Positions 34,502 through 43,460 of a stretch of DNA of 64,000 nucleotides are shown one piece after another. The DNA comes from Leptotrichia sp. oral taxon 215 str. W9775. GTDB taxonomy: Bacteria; Fusobacteriota; Fusobacteriia; Fusobacteriales; Leptotrichiaceae. The stretch covers positions 62,001-126,000 of the forward strand of contig NZ_KI272874.1 in NCBI RefSeq assembly GCF_000469505.1, in the 5' to 3' direction. The notes below the pieces were generated by a model. That model made no database searches and was not told the origin of the DNA. It saw nothing but the letters and a program-made list of their open reading frames with translations. The position numbers and the translations under genes were made by a program. The number at the start of each line of letters is the position of its first letter. The first letter of the stretch is position 1.

Positions 34502-35341
34502 ATGTATGATTTTACAGCTTGTATAGTAACTTATAATACTAATCTGGAAGATTTGTCTCAGATTATAAGTTGCTTTCAAAAAACAAAATTAAAATTTAAA
34601 CTATGGATATCAGATAATTCTGAAGAAGATACGCTGAGAAGTTTTATAAATAATTTTTCGGATGATAGAATAGAATATATCTTTAATAATTCAAATAATG
34701 GATTTGGATCAGGTCATAATGTCGTGTTAAAAAAATTAATGGATAATAACTTCAAAGAAAAAGCAGAATTTCATATAATATTGAACGCTGATATAACTTT
34801 TGAGGAAAATACCATTGAGAAAATGGTTGATTACATGAGAAAAAATCCTGAAATTGGGCAGATAGGACCGAAAATATATGAATCCAGTGGAGAGGTTAAC
34901 AAATCCTGTAGGTTATTACCTACACCATTAAATTTAATATTCAGAAGATTTTTTCCAATAAAATCTATTGTAGATAAAATGGATTATAATTATGAGATGA
35001 GATGGTGTGATTATAACTCAATAATGGAAGTTCCAATTCTATCTGGATGTCTTATGTTTATAAGAACAGATATTTTGAAAAATGTTGGAATGTTTGATAC
35101 TAGGTATTTCATGTATATGGAAGATTATGACTTATGTAGAAGAATTGGACAAAAATATAAAGTGATATTTTATCCTGAAGTAGAGATAATTCATGAACAT
35201 GGAAAAGCATCCTATAAAACAAGAAAAATGATGATGGCACATATAAACTCAGCTATAAAATATTTTAATAAATGGGGATGGTTTTTTGATAATGAAAGAA
35301 AAACAAGAAATAAGGAATGTATAAAAAAATATAAAAAATAA
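34502..35341 (+). CDS. GT2 glycosyltransferase, rhamnosyltransferase-like (WbbL type)
   Basis: A 279-residue GT-A enzyme: TACIVTYNTN (4-13), SDNSEED, NNGFGSGHNVVL, LNADITF (metal-binding region near 98), LSGCLMFIRTDIL and the FDTRYFMYMEDYDLCRRIG block with the catalytic ED. This pattern is typical of rhamnosyltransferases such as WbbL. The RBS is GGGAGGAGG. An 81-nt gap separates it from the acyltransferase. Confidence 0.88.
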   Translation: MYDFTACIVTYNTNLEDLSQIISCFQKTKLKFKLWISDNSEEDTLRSFINNFSDDRIEYIFNNSNNGFGSGHNVVLKKLMDNNFKEKAEFHIILNADITFEENTIEKMVDYMRKNPEIGQIGPKIYESSGEVNKSCRLLPTPLNLIFRRFFPIKSIVDKMDYNYEMRWCDYNSIMEVPILSGCLMFIRTDILKNVGMFDTRYFMYMEDYDLCRRIGQKYKVIFYPEVEIIHEHGKASYKTRKMMMAHINSAIKYFNKWGWFFDNERKTRNKECIKKYKK

Positions 35342-35374
35342 TTCAGTTTGGTGAATATTCGATTAGGAGAATAA

Positions 35375-36214
35375 ATGAAACAAAAGGTTTTAGTAACAGG
35401 AGCTAATGGCTACATAGGAAAAAATGTTATAAGTTATTTATTAAATAATAATATTGAAGTAGTAGCTGCTGATATTTCTTTAAATAAAATAAGTGATAAA
35501 GTAAGAAAAATAGAAACTGATATATTTGCAAATACAGACTATCTTTTTTCTAATTTAGAGAATGTGAAGACCTGTATTCATTTAGCATGGAGAAATGGTT
35601 TTGTACATAATTCCATTACTCATCTTGAGGATATTTCATTACATTATAAATTTTTAAAGCAAATATATGAATCTGGTATAAAAAATATAAATGTTATAGG
35701 AACTATGCATGAAATTGGATACTGGGAAGGAGAAGTTGATAACAATACTAGTACTAATCCTATTTCTTTTTATGGTATAGCAAAAAATAGCTTGAGACAA
35801 TCTTTGAAAATATTAGAAGAGGGCGATAAGGAATTATTAATAAAATGGCTTAGAGTATTTTATATACAAGGTGATGATAGGAATAATAATTCTATTTTTT
35901 CTAAAATATTACAAAAAGAAGAAGAAGGTGCTAAAACTTTTCCATTTACTACAGGAAAAAATAAATATGACTTTGTTAATATAGAGATATTAGCAGAGAT
36001 GATTTCAAAAGCGGCTTTACAAACTGATATAACTGGAATTATAAATTGTTGTTCCGGTAAACCTGTAAGTTTAAAAGAAAAAGTTGAATCATTTTTAAAA
36101 GAAAATAACTTAAAAATAAAATTAGAGTATGGTATATTTCCAGATCGGGTTTATGATTCTCCTGCCATATGGGGAAATAATAATATAATATCAGAAATAA
36201 TGAAAAATGAGTAA
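35375..36214 (+). CDS. NAD-dependent epimerase/dehydratase family protein
   Basis: Extended SDR: GANGYIGKN (8-16), HLAWRN (near 71), the shortened GTMHEIGYWEG loop replacing the usual SS-VYG, catalytic YGIAK (near 134) and RVFYIQGDD. At 279 residues it is short for a UDP-sugar epimerase, and LAWR-type members are often sugar-4-ketoreductases in glycan loci. The substrate is unknown. It is the last gene of the polysaccharide locus, followed by a strong hairpin. Confidence 0.78.
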   Translation: MKQKVLVTGANGYIGKNVISYLLNNNIEVVAADISLNKISDKVRKIETDIFANTDYLFSNLENVKTCIHLAWRNGFVHNSITHLEDISLHYKFLKQIYESGIKNINVIGTMHEIGYWEGEVDNNTSTNPISFYGIAKNSLRQSLKILEEGDKELLIKWLRVFYIQGDDRNNNSIFSKILQKEEEGAKTFPFTTGKNKYDFVNIEILAEMISKAALQTDITGIINCCSGKPVSLKEKVESFLKENNLKIKLEYGIFPDRVYDSPAIWGNNNIISEIMKNE

Positions 36215-36306
36215 AAAAAGATTTATGAAGACTAATTTTTCAGAGTATTAAATTAATCTAGTTAAAAACAATAGAATATCTATAATTTTGTACAAATCAA
36301 AATATA

Positions 36307-36360
36307 AATGAGGTTATCTCAAAAGAAAAATATATTTTTCCATTTCAAGACAACCTCATT
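36307..36360. terminator. Bidirectional hairpin terminator, collapsed copy of the inverted-repeat element
   Basis: AATGAGGTT (36307-36315) pairs with AACCTCATT (36352-36360). The inner arms (ATCTCAAAAG and TTTCAAGACA) are imperfect copies of the ctGTCTCAAAA ends of the repeat family. It lies between convergent genes (epimerase and phosphatase) and is followed by T-rich sequence on the plus strand. Confidence 0.7.
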
Positions 36361-36390
36361 CTTTATTTCGAAGTAGTATTTTTTCTATTA

Positions 36391-36855
36391 CTACATACTA
36401 AAATCATATTTCTTTATGAATTCCAGCAGAGCCTTACACCCTTTGACCACATCATTGTAAGTTGTGTCAAAATCATCAGTGTACCACGGATCAAGAATAT
36501 CCCTATCCTCCCCCGCATACTCAAGAAGACGGTTTACCCTTCCTGAATGTCTATTACGGAGAAATTTCTCAATATTTATAATATTGCTTTCATCCATTCC
36601 TATAATATAGTCTGCTGACAGGTCATCATCATTTAAAATACGGGAATACATTCCAACAGTGCTTATCCCTTCCCTTGCAAGACGTTCCCTTGTACCTCTG
36701 TGGACAGGATTTCCGTGTTCCCAGGAACTTGTGGCGGCTGAATCAATATAAATCTGCTGATTTAATCCTTCAGTATCGACCATTTTTCTGAAAACAGCTT
36801 CAGCCATTGGTGAACGGCATATGTTTCCAAGACAGACAAATAATACCTGTACCAT
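36391..36855 (-). CDS. Low-molecular-weight protein-tyrosine phosphatase
   Basis: A 154-residue phosphatase with the P-loop CLGNICRSP (residues 8-16) and the general-acid DPWYTDDF (near 122). The RBS is AAGGAG. Such enzymes (Wzb-like) dephosphorylate tyrosine kinases of capsule systems, and this one lies next to a glycan locus. However, no Wzc-type tyrosine kinase occurs in the window, and its strand is opposite. A link with the locus is therefore only a suggestion. Confidence 0.95.
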   Translation of the reverse strand: MVQVLFVCLGNICRSPMAEAVFRKMVDTEGLNQQIYIDSAATSSWEHGNPVHRGTRERLAREGISTVGMYSRILNDDDLSADYIIGMDESNIINIEKFLRNRHSGRVNRLLEYAGEDRDILDPWYTDDFDTTYNDVVKGCKALLEFIKKYDFSM

Positions 36856-36946
36856 TATTCAACTCCTTTCATTTCTAGAAAATTTTATTGTGTTATTTAT
36901 TTTTATTACTTCTAATTATCATTCTATAATCTTTTCCCACAAACAC

Positions 36947-37675
36947 TTATTTCAGCTTACCGAATACTTTTCCAATACTGTCATGAATAACAAGGTTTGC
37001 ATAATTGTCCTGGGACGTAACTGATTTATTAATAAGTATAAGATTTTTACCTCTGAAGTACTGAATCAGTGAAGCTGCAGGATATACAACGAGGGAAGTT
37101 CCGCCAATAATAAGGGTATCTGCCTGTGTTAGATGATAAATGGCTTCCTCAAAGATTGTCATATCAAGGCTTTCTTCATACAGCGTAACATCAGGTTTAA
37201 TAATTCCGTCGCATTCAGGACAGTGTGGAACAGGATTACAAAGTTTTAAAAACTCATCAAGACCATACTTCTTGCCACATGACATACATGTATTCTTGGC
37301 AACGGAACCATGTAGTTTAAGTACCTTCCTGCTTCCGGCCATTTCATGAAGGCTGTCAATATTCTGGGTGATTACAGCAGTCAGCTTACCCTTCTTTTCA
37401 AGTTCTGCCAGATAGTAGTGGGCAGGATTTGGCTCTGCATCAGGATAAATCAGATGTTTCTTGTAAAAATCATAAAATTCTTCAGGATATTTCAGATACA
37501 TTGTATGGGAAACAAGTTCTTCCGGCGAGAAATGCCTGTCAAGTTTAATGCTGTACAGCCCATCGGCACTTCTGAAGTCAGGAATTCCAGATTCCGTAGA
37601 TACTCCTGCCCCTCCAAAAAATACAATTTTATTGCTGTTATCAATTATTTCCTGAAGTTTTTCTATTTCATTCAT
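36947..37675 (-). CDS. cobB: Sirtuin-type NAD-dependent protein deacylase
   Basis: A 242-residue sirtuin: GAGVSTESGIPDFRS (20-34), TQNIDSLHE (near 99) and the catalytic His in LHGS (near 119). The Zn-binding cysteines are C-MS-C and C-PE-C (near 126 and 148), and GGTSLVVYPAA lines the NAD pocket. The PDFRS form suggests a deacetylase rather than a SIRT5-like desuccinylase. It sits downstream of pyrD and upstream of the phosphatase on the same strand. Confidence 0.95.
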   Translation of the reverse strand: MNEIEKLQEIIDNSNKIVFFGGAGVSTESGIPDFRSADGLYSIKLDRHFSPEELVSHTMYLKYPEEFYDFYKKHLIYPDAEPNPAHYYLAELEKKGKLTAVITQNIDSLHEMAGSRKVLKLHGSVAKNTCMSCGKKYGLDEFLKLCNPVPHCPECDGIIKPDVTLYEESLDMTIFEEAIYHLTQADTLIIGGTSLVVYPAASLIQYFRGKNLILINKSVTSQDNYANLVIHDSIGKVFGKLK

Positions 37676-37793
37676 ATTTTTCTCCTATATAAGCCGTGGT
37701 TTTTGTAAAAAAGTCCACAGCAGATAAAACTGAATAGAGATATTGTGTAATTATAAAATATTAATAATACACTCTGTAATTGTGTATATTTAA

Positions 37794-38726
37794 CTACAGA
37801 TATTTCAGTTTTCCTTTAAAATCTTCCAATGTTTTATAACCTTTTTCATCCATTATTTCCTTAAGTTCATGTGTAACTCTCGAAAATACTTCAGTTCCTT
37901 CCTTTTCAAGCGAAGTTCCAATCTGAATCATGCTCGCTCCACACAGGATATGCTCAAATGCATCACGGCCTGTAAGAACTCCTCCTGTACCGATAATCTG
38001 TATAGATGGATTTAAACGCTGATAGAAGGCGTGTACGTTTGCCAATGCAGTAGGCTTTATATATTGCCCTCCAATTCCTCCAAAACCGTTTTTAGGCTTA
38101 ATTACGACACTCTCATCGTTGATTACAAGTCCATTTCCGATACTATTTACACAGTTCACAAATGTGAGAGGAAATTTATTGAAAACAGCGGCTGCCTGAT
38201 CAAAATGTACAATATCAAAATATGGTGGCAACTTTATTCCTAGTGGTCTGTCAAAATATTCAAACACTTCCGAGAGAATCTGTTCAGTAGTCTGCAGATC
38301 ATATGCCAGCTGAGGTTTTCCAGGCACATTCGGGCAGGACAGGTTCAGTTCTGTCGGACCTTTGAATCCACTATCAAGGACTTTTTTCATTAATATATGG
38401 ATTTCTTCAGAAGACAGTCCTGTCATCGACAGAAAGAATGTACGCTCAGAAAGTCTTTCCTGCAGTTCCAGAAGATATTCAAGATAGTAGTCAATTCCAA
38501 GATTTGGAAGTCCCATAGAATTTATGCATCCAAGCTCAGTGTCGTAATAACGTGGCTGAGGGTTACCTTCTCTAGGATTTAATGTGGCACTTTTTGTTAC
38601 AAAAGTTCCCGCTTCAGAGTGAATCATTTTCTCCAGCTCATTACGGTCATAGCAGCACACTCCTGCGGCATTCATAAGACAATTTTCAAATTCATACTTT
38701 CCTACATGTGTTTTTGTTGATGACAT
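37794..38726 (-). CDS. pyrD: Dihydroorotate dehydrogenase, class 1A (fumarate-type)
   Basis: Oxidises dihydroorotate to orotate in pyrimidine synthesis using FMN. The start was placed at 38726 (MSSTKTHVGKYEF), because AGGAGG lies directly upstream; a longer reading frame to 38801 has no such site. Motifs: NAAGVCCYD, GLPNLGIDYYLEY, ELNLSCPNVPGKPQLAYD (with the class 1A active-site Cys in its loop), GIGGQYIKPTAL and GTGGVLTGRDAFEHILCGA. The length of 310 residues is typical of the soluble, fumarate-dependent homodimer. Confidence 0.94.
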   Translation of the reverse strand: MSSTKTHVGKYEFENCLMNAAGVCCYDRNELEKMIHSEAGTFVTKSATLNPREGNPQPRYYDTELGCINSMGLPNLGIDYYLEYLLELQERLSERTFFLSMTGLSSEEIHILMKKVLDSGFKGPTELNLSCPNVPGKPQLAYDLQTTEQILSEVFEYFDRPLGIKLPPYFDIVHFDQAAAVFNKFPLTFVNCVNSIGNGLVINDESVVIKPKNGFGGIGGQYIKPTALANVHAFYQRLNPSIQIIGTGGVLTGRDAFEHILCGASMIQIGTSLEKEGTEVFSRVTHELKEIMDEKGYKTLEDFKGKLKYL

Positions 38727-38987
38727 TTTAGAACCTCCTGGGTTTTTGTTGGTGTTATTAGAATATACTTTAATTTTATCAGAAAAAGAGACTTTTTTCA
38801 ATTTTAAATCGTTGGAGATTTATAATAACTTTATTATTGATATAAAGAGAATAACTATCATTGTTTTGTTCATTGCATTTTTTTATACTTTGTGTTAATC
38901 TTTATTTATAATAGGAAATAAATCAAATTTTTATAATTAGTGTATACGAGAAGAATTAAATTATAGAATTAGAGGGGGAAAGATTTT

Positions 38988-39323
38988 ATGAATAATGAAG
39001 TTATTCTTTATAAAGATGGTGAACTGGAACTTCCGGTGGAAGTAGCTCCTGACAAGGAAACTGTGTGGTTAAAAGTAGAAGAAATGGCAAAGCTTTTTGA
39101 TAGAGACCGTTCTGTAATACAGAGACATATCAAAAATATATTTAAAGAAAATGAATTGGAAGAAAGCTTAACTTGTGCAAAATTTGCACAAGTTCAAAAT
39201 GAAGGTGACAGGTCTATCGAAAGAACTTTTAATTACTACAATCTTGACATGATTATCTCTGTCGGATATAGGGTAAAATCTCCAAGAGGTATTGCTTTTA
39301 GAAAATGGGTTGCATCTAAATAA
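38988..39323 (+). pseudogene. RhuM-like protein, truncated
   Basis: The N-terminal 110 residues of the RhuM family are present: ETVWLKVEEMAKLFDRDRS (29-47), VIQRHIKNIF, YYNLDMIISVGYRVKS and RGIAFRKW. A stop follows four residues after FRKW, where intact RhuM proteins continue for 200 or more. A hairpin remnant of the repeat family lies 40 nt downstream, so insertion and loss is the probable cause. RhuM proteins have an unknown role and are common near mobile and restriction loci. The RBS (GAGGGGG) is still good. Confidence 0.8.
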
Positions 39324-39361
39324 TATTTTGATTTTTTTGTTATAACTAAAAAAAATAGAAA

Positions 39362-39397
39362 CTGAACTCAAAATTTTAATCATTTTGAGACAGCCCC
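39362..39397. repeat. Collapsed inverted-repeat element (end-to-end TIRs)
   Basis: CTCAAAAT (39367-39374) pairs with ATTTTGAG (39382-39389). The right side continues as ACAGCCCC (39390-39397), the outer end of the GGGCTGTCTCAAAAT family, and the left side has a degraded ACTGAA. It lies between the truncated rhuM and convergent dinD and may act as a terminator. Confidence 0.65.
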
Positions 39398-39427
39398 ATG
39401 ATAATAGTGATTTTCTACCAGTATACA

Positions 39428-40288
39428 TTATTCATCCAACATCAATTTTCCCTTTTTAGCTTTATCTTTTAGACGTTTCATTTGTTCTTTTTCTATCTGT
39501 TGAATACTTTTTTCCGGAACAGGTAAATCTTCAGGCATAGTGCCACCTATTTTTTCAATGGCACTTCTAACTTCTTTTCCCACTGAATAGTGAACTTTTG
39601 TTGCTGATTCTGCCCCTTCAATTTTATCTTTTCTTAGTTTTTCTTCTGTTTGTGAAATTCTAAATAAATTGGCAATAAGTTCAGTGCTTCCCATGTAATC
39701 TAGAATTTTTTGTCTTGCAGTCAAGCCCTTTCTGTCATGGATATCTTCCACATCTAAGCCACCATACAGTCCCATATATCCTGCATTTTGGAATACAGAG
39801 AATTCTTCGTTTGTAATAACTCCTGCATTGTGTGCTGTCTCAACTAAAAGTTGATTCCATTGTTTTATGTCTCCGCGAACGACAAGCCTCCTTCTATCTT
39901 CATTAAGCCGATTAAAATGGTCTGCTACTTCCTGACGATATGTTTGTATAGCGAAATATGTCTGACCAAATGCGATGATTTCTTTTCTTGGATCACCATT
40001 TTGTACAATTAAATAGCAAGCATATCTTGTAAGCTCATAATCTTTAATAGACTTCCTTGTAGCTCCTGCTTCCACGATTTTGCTGACCTCAGCAAAATCG
40101 TATGTTATTTCATGACCGCTATTTTCACAAGCAATCATCGCTCTATCAATGACCTTTTGAAAATTTCTCCATTGAGAATAATCAAGTACATCAGCAAGTT
40201 CTCTTGCACTCCAGTACTCTCTTCCATCTTTTCTGACATATTTTATATCTTCAAATTTTTTATATTCTTTTGCTTTCAAATTTGACAT
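39428..40288 (-). CDS. dinD: DNA-damage-inducible protein D (DinD, BRO-N family)
   Basis: The start was set at 40288 (MSNLKAKEYKKFEDIKY), after a G-run Shine-Dalgarno (AAGGGGGG) 7 nt upstream. The BRO-N-like N-terminus (YWSARELADVLDYSQWRNFQ, split) and the DinD core (YELTRYACYLIVQNGDPRK; FAIQTYRQE; GYMGLYGGL; LDYMGSTELIANLFRISQTE) are clear. In E. coli DinD is SOS-induced and inhibits RecA filaments. I see no E. coli- or Bacillus-type LexA box upstream, but there are two copies of another repeat. It is intact, unlike the rhuM fragment next to it. Confidence 0.93.
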   Translation of the reverse strand: MSNLKAKEYKKFEDIKYVRKDGREYWSARELADVLDYSQWRNFQKVIDRAMIACENSGHEITYDFAEVSKIVEAGATRKSIKDYELTRYACYLIVQNGDPRKEIIAFGQTYFAIQTYRQEVADHFNRLNEDRRRLVVRGDIKQWNQLLVETAHNAGVITNEEFSVFQNAGYMGLYGGLDVEDIHDRKGLTARQKILDYMGSTELIANLFRISQTEEKLRKDKIEGAESATKVHYSVGKEVRSAIEKIGGTMPEDLPVPEKSIQQIEKEQMKRLKDKAKKGKLMLDE

Positions 40289-40342
40289 GTTATGCCCCCC
40301 CTTTTGTAATAATATTTTCATTTAAGAAAATTGATTGTATTG

Positions 40343-40449
40343 TTAAATACTTACTATTAGTAATTTTTCAATTGATATTACATATGCTAACTCTATTAAA
40401 TCAGAAGCAAAAGGTAAATTGTTCGTAATCCTTAAGTATTAAATACTTA
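40343..40449 (-). promoter_or_regulatory. Repeated motif and palindromes upstream of dinD
   Basis: TTAAATACTTA occurs at 40343-40353 and again at 40439-40449. The second copy is half of a perfect 17-nt palindrome (TAAGTATT-A-AATACTTA, 40433-40449). The first overlaps a 13-nt palindrome (TTACTATTAGTAA, 40351-40363). The arrangement suggests paired operator sites for dinD or guaA read-through control; no known regulator is recognised. Confidence 0.45.
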
Positions 40450-40485
40450 TTTATCTGATTTATAACTATCTTACCGAACTATACT

Positions 40486-42030
40486 TTATTCCCACTCAAT
40501 AGTTCCCGGTGGCTTAGAAGAAATATCATACACAATTCTGTTTATTCCATTTACTTTGTTTATAATCTTGTTTGACACTTCCTCAAGGAATTCATAAGGC
40601 AGTTTTGACCATGTGGCAGTCATAAAGTCGATAGTATTTACTGAACGGATTGCAGCCACATATTCGTATGTTCTCTGGTCGCCCATTACTCCTACAGTTT
40701 TCACAGGAAGCAATGTTACAAATGCCTGATCCACCTTTCCATAAAGACCTTTTGCCATAAGCTCATTAATAAAGATGTCGTCAGCTTCCTGAAGTATTTT
40801 TACCTTGTCAGGCGTAACTTCTCCGATAACTCTTATTCCAAGTCCCGGTCCCGGGAATGGGTGTCTGTTTATAATTGTGTCTGGCAGTCCTAATTCATGC
40901 CCAACTTTTCTTACTTCATCCTTAAATAATTCTTTTAGAGGCTCAAGAAGTTCAAATTTAAGGTCTTCAGGCAGTCCTCCTACATTGTGGTGAGATTTTA
41001 TAGTATGAGAAGGTCCTTTTATAGACTGTGATTCAATAACATCAGGGTAGATTGTTCCCTGTGCAAGGAATTTTGCCCCTTCCTGTCCTTTAAGTTTTCT
41101 AATTTCTTCATTGAACACTTCAATAAATTCATTTCCAATAATTTTTCTCTTGGCTTCAGGCTCATCCACACCTTTAAGCTTATTAAGGAATCTGTCTTTT
41201 GCGTCAACGAACACAATATTCAGGTCAAAATGCTCCTTATAGTATTCAAGGACTTTCTTTCCTTCATCCTTTCTCAGAAGCCCTGTATCCACAAACATAC
41301 ATGTAAGCTGCTTTCCTATTGCATTGTTAATCAGAACGGCAGCCACAGAAGAGTCCACCCCTCCTGAAAGTGCAAGAAGTATATGCTCGTCTCCTACAGT
41401 TTCTTTTATTGCTTCTGTTTTTTCCTGTATAAAGTTTTTGATTTTCCAGTTTTTCTCACATTTACATATATTGAAAACAAAGTTTGAAATTATTTCAGTT
41501 CCACATTCAGAATGAACTACTTCCGGGTGAAATTGCAGTGCATAAATACCATTATTGTTTGTAATGGCTGCAATTGATGAATCTGTTCTGGCAATAATTT
41601 CAAAACCTTCAGGAAGTACAGTAATATGGTCATTGTGGCTCATCCATATGCTTGAAGTTTTTGGAATATCCGAAAGAAGCGGATTCTTGTCATCCAGTAC
41701 TTCCAGAATTGCCTTTCCAAATTCTCTTGATTCAGCCTTCTCAACTTTTCCACCGTTAAGATGTGTGATAAGCTGCATTCCATAACATATTCCCAATATA
41801 GGAATTCCTAAATCAAAAACTGCCTTATCTGCAGTAGGTGAATCTTTTTCATAAACTGAGGCAGGACCTCCTGAAAAGATTATCCCTTTGACTTTATCTT
41901 CTCCATTCTTAATCTGTTCAATGTCAACCATAGGCACGATTTCACAGTAAACTTCCATTTCCCTGATTCTTCTGGCAATAAGCTGGCTGTACTGCGAACC
42001 GAAGTCGACAATTATGATTTTCTCTTTCAC
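40486..42030 (-). CDS. guaA: GMP synthase (glutamine-hydrolysing)
   Basis: Converts XMP to GMP. The N-terminal class I amidotransferase domain has GGPASVYE, the nucleophile Cys in ICYGMQL (near 80) and FHPEVVHS (near 167). The ATP-pyrophosphatase domain has the P-loop ALSGGVDSSVAA (near 223), and the dimerisation domain ends in PPGTIEWE. The 514-residue length is standard. The start is GTG with GAGGTGA upstream; the ATG alternatives are internal. A repeat element lies immediately upstream. Confidence 0.97.
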   Translation of the reverse strand: MKEKIIIVDFGSQYSQLIARRIREMEVYCEIVPMVDIEQIKNGEDKVKGIIFSGGPASVYEKDSPTADKAVFDLGIPILGICYGMQLITHLNGGKVEKAESREFGKAILEVLDDKNPLLSDIPKTSSIWMSHNDHITVLPEGFEIIARTDSSIAAITNNNGIYALQFHPEVVHSECGTEIISNFVFNICKCEKNWKIKNFIQEKTEAIKETVGDEHILLALSGGVDSSVAAVLINNAIGKQLTCMFVDTGLLRKDEGKKVLEYYKEHFDLNIVFVDAKDRFLNKLKGVDEPEAKRKIIGNEFIEVFNEEIRKLKGQEGAKFLAQGTIYPDVIESQSIKGPSHTIKSHHNVGGLPEDLKFELLEPLKELFKDEVRKVGHELGLPDTIINRHPFPGPGLGIRVIGEVTPDKVKILQEADDIFINELMAKGLYGKVDQAFVTLLPVKTVGVMGDQRTYEYVAAIRSVNTIDFMTATWSKLPYEFLEEVSNKIINKVNGINRIVYDISSKPPGTIEWE

Positions 42031-42099
42031 AATTTCACCTCTATCTATAATTTTTTTATTAATTACTAATAAATTATATATTATTTCATGTTAGAAATC

Positions 42100-42371
42100 A
42101 ATAATAATAAAAGAAAGAACTGCCTTAAAATAGAAAATTTATAAGAAACGTGTGCAAAAAATGATATTTACGAATTCTTTAAAATTTTACAATAAAAAAT
42201 ATGAAATGAGCAGTAGAAAAAATGAATTGTCTGAGCCATCGGCGAGTTTTCATTTTTTCTAAAGCAAATGATTATTTTTTATGAGTAAAATTTTTATAAA
42301 TGAATAAATTCATTTTTTGCTGTATTCCTTATTTTTCTATTTTAAGACAGCCTGTTTTCTTTTATTATCAT
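42100..42371. mobile_element. MITE-like inverted-repeat element, copy A
   Basis: Terminal inverted repeats of about 35 nt face each other. The left end reads AACTGCCTTAAAATAGAAAA (to about 42137). The right end, read on the minus strand, gives GGCTGTCTTAAAATAGAAAA (from about 42334), and both are preceded outward by AATAAAAGAAA. The core contains TGTCTGAGC...GCGAGTTT. There is no open reading frame. Read on the minus strand, it aligns along its length with the element at 46346-46571, apart from the central hairpin. It fills the guaA-ABC gap. Confidence 0.75.
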
Positions 42372-42374
42372 TGA

Positions 42375-43445
42375 TTATGTCATTATTTTAGTTTGGTCTT
42401 TTCCATCATCTTCAAACACAAAATATTCAAGAACCTTAAGTTTTACTTCTTCCCCTATCTTCAGAGTATCGTAAGTGGAAGCCCTTGCAGTAACTCTTAA
42501 AATATTTCCGTTTCCAACTTCAACCCTTAAGTCATTGCAGTCTCCAAGGTAGAATTTTGAAAATACTTTTCCTGTCAGTTCTCCATCTTCTGCAAGCATT
42601 ACATTTTCAGGTCTTATTGCCACTATGACATCCTTCGTGTAAGAACTTGTATTAGGAAGAGTCTGACCATTACTGTTGTTTAAGAGAATATTTCCATTTT
42701 CAACTTTTCCCTTTATGAAATCTACCTTTCCTACAAAGTTTGCAACAAACACATTTTTAGGACGTGAATAGATTTCCTGAGGAGTTCCCACCTGCTGAAC
42801 TTCCCCTTTGTTAATAAGCACTATTCTGTCACTCATTGTCATTGCTTCTATCTGGTCGTGGGTTACATAAATAACTGTAATTTTAAGTTTTTTAGTTATT
42901 TCCTTGATTTCATATCTCATTTCTTCCCTAAGTTTCGCATCAAGGTTTGATAAAGGTTCATCCAGAAGAAGTATTTCAGGATGTGCTACAAGAGCTCTTC
43001 CTAAAGCAACCCTCTGCTGCTGTCCTCCTGACAGTTCTGAAGGGAATCTGTCCTTGTACTGTTCAAGGTGGACAGTTTTAAGAGCCTGAGTGACTCTTTC
43101 ATCTATTTCTTTTTTACTAGTTTTCTTAATTTTTAAAGGGTATGCAATATTATCGTACACATTCATGTGAGGCCATACAGCATATGACTGGAATACCATT
43201 CCTATTTCCCTTTTTTCAGGAGATACAAAATTATCTTTTCCTGATACAGGTCTGTCGCCTATATAGATTTCTCCGCTTGTGGGTTTTTCAAAACCTGCTA
43301 TCAGTCTTAGCATAGTAGTTTTTCCACAACCTGAAGGACCTAGCAGTGTTATGAATTCCCCGTCTTCAAATTTCTGGCTGAATTCCTGTAAGACCTGAAT
43401 GTCTCCAAATGATTTTGTTACCCCTGTTATTGTTACCGAAGCCAT
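42375..43445 (-). CDS. ABC importer ATPase (FbpC/AfuC/PotA type)
   Basis: A 356-residue ATPase: Walker A GPSGCGKTT (37-45), signature LSGGQQQRVALGRAL (near 137), Walker B LLLDEPLSNLDAKLR, H-loop THDQ and a C-terminal TOBE-like regulatory domain (from about 240). The last gene of a binding-protein/permease/ATPase operon with 15-nt spacing. Ferric iron, hexose-phosphate, phosphonate and spermidine systems all use this subfamily, so the substrate is open. Confidence 0.93.
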   Translation of the reverse strand: MASVTITGVTKSFGDIQVLQEFSQKFEDGEFITLLGPSGCGKTTMLRLIAGFEKPTSGEIYIGDRPVSGKDNFVSPEKREIGMVFQSYAVWPHMNVYDNIAYPLKIKKTSKKEIDERVTQALKTVHLEQYKDRFPSELSGGQQQRVALGRALVAHPEILLLDEPLSNLDAKLREEMRYEIKEITKKLKITVIYVTHDQIEAMTMSDRIVLINKGEVQQVGTPQEIYSRPKNVFVANFVGKVDFIKGKVENGNILLNNSNGQTLPNTSSYTKDVIVAIRPENVMLAEDGELTGKVFSKFYLGDCNDLRVEVGNGNILRVTARASTYDTLKIGEEVKLKVLEYFVFEDDGKDQTKIMT

Positions 43446-43460
43446 ATTTTTCCTCCTGCT

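Noticed and set aside
36391..36855. LMW phosphatase as part of a Wzb/Wzc control pair for the locus
   Set aside because: No tyrosine kinase is present, and the gene is on the opposite strand beyond a terminator; the link was left as a suggestion only.
40289..40485. LexA/SOS box upstream of dinD
   Set aside because: Neither CTGT-N8-ACAG nor GAAC-N4-GTTC was found; the palindromes present are of another type.
42031..42100. Purine riboswitch upstream of guaA
   Set aside because: The leader is short, A/T-rich and lacks the conserved junction pattern of purine aptamers.
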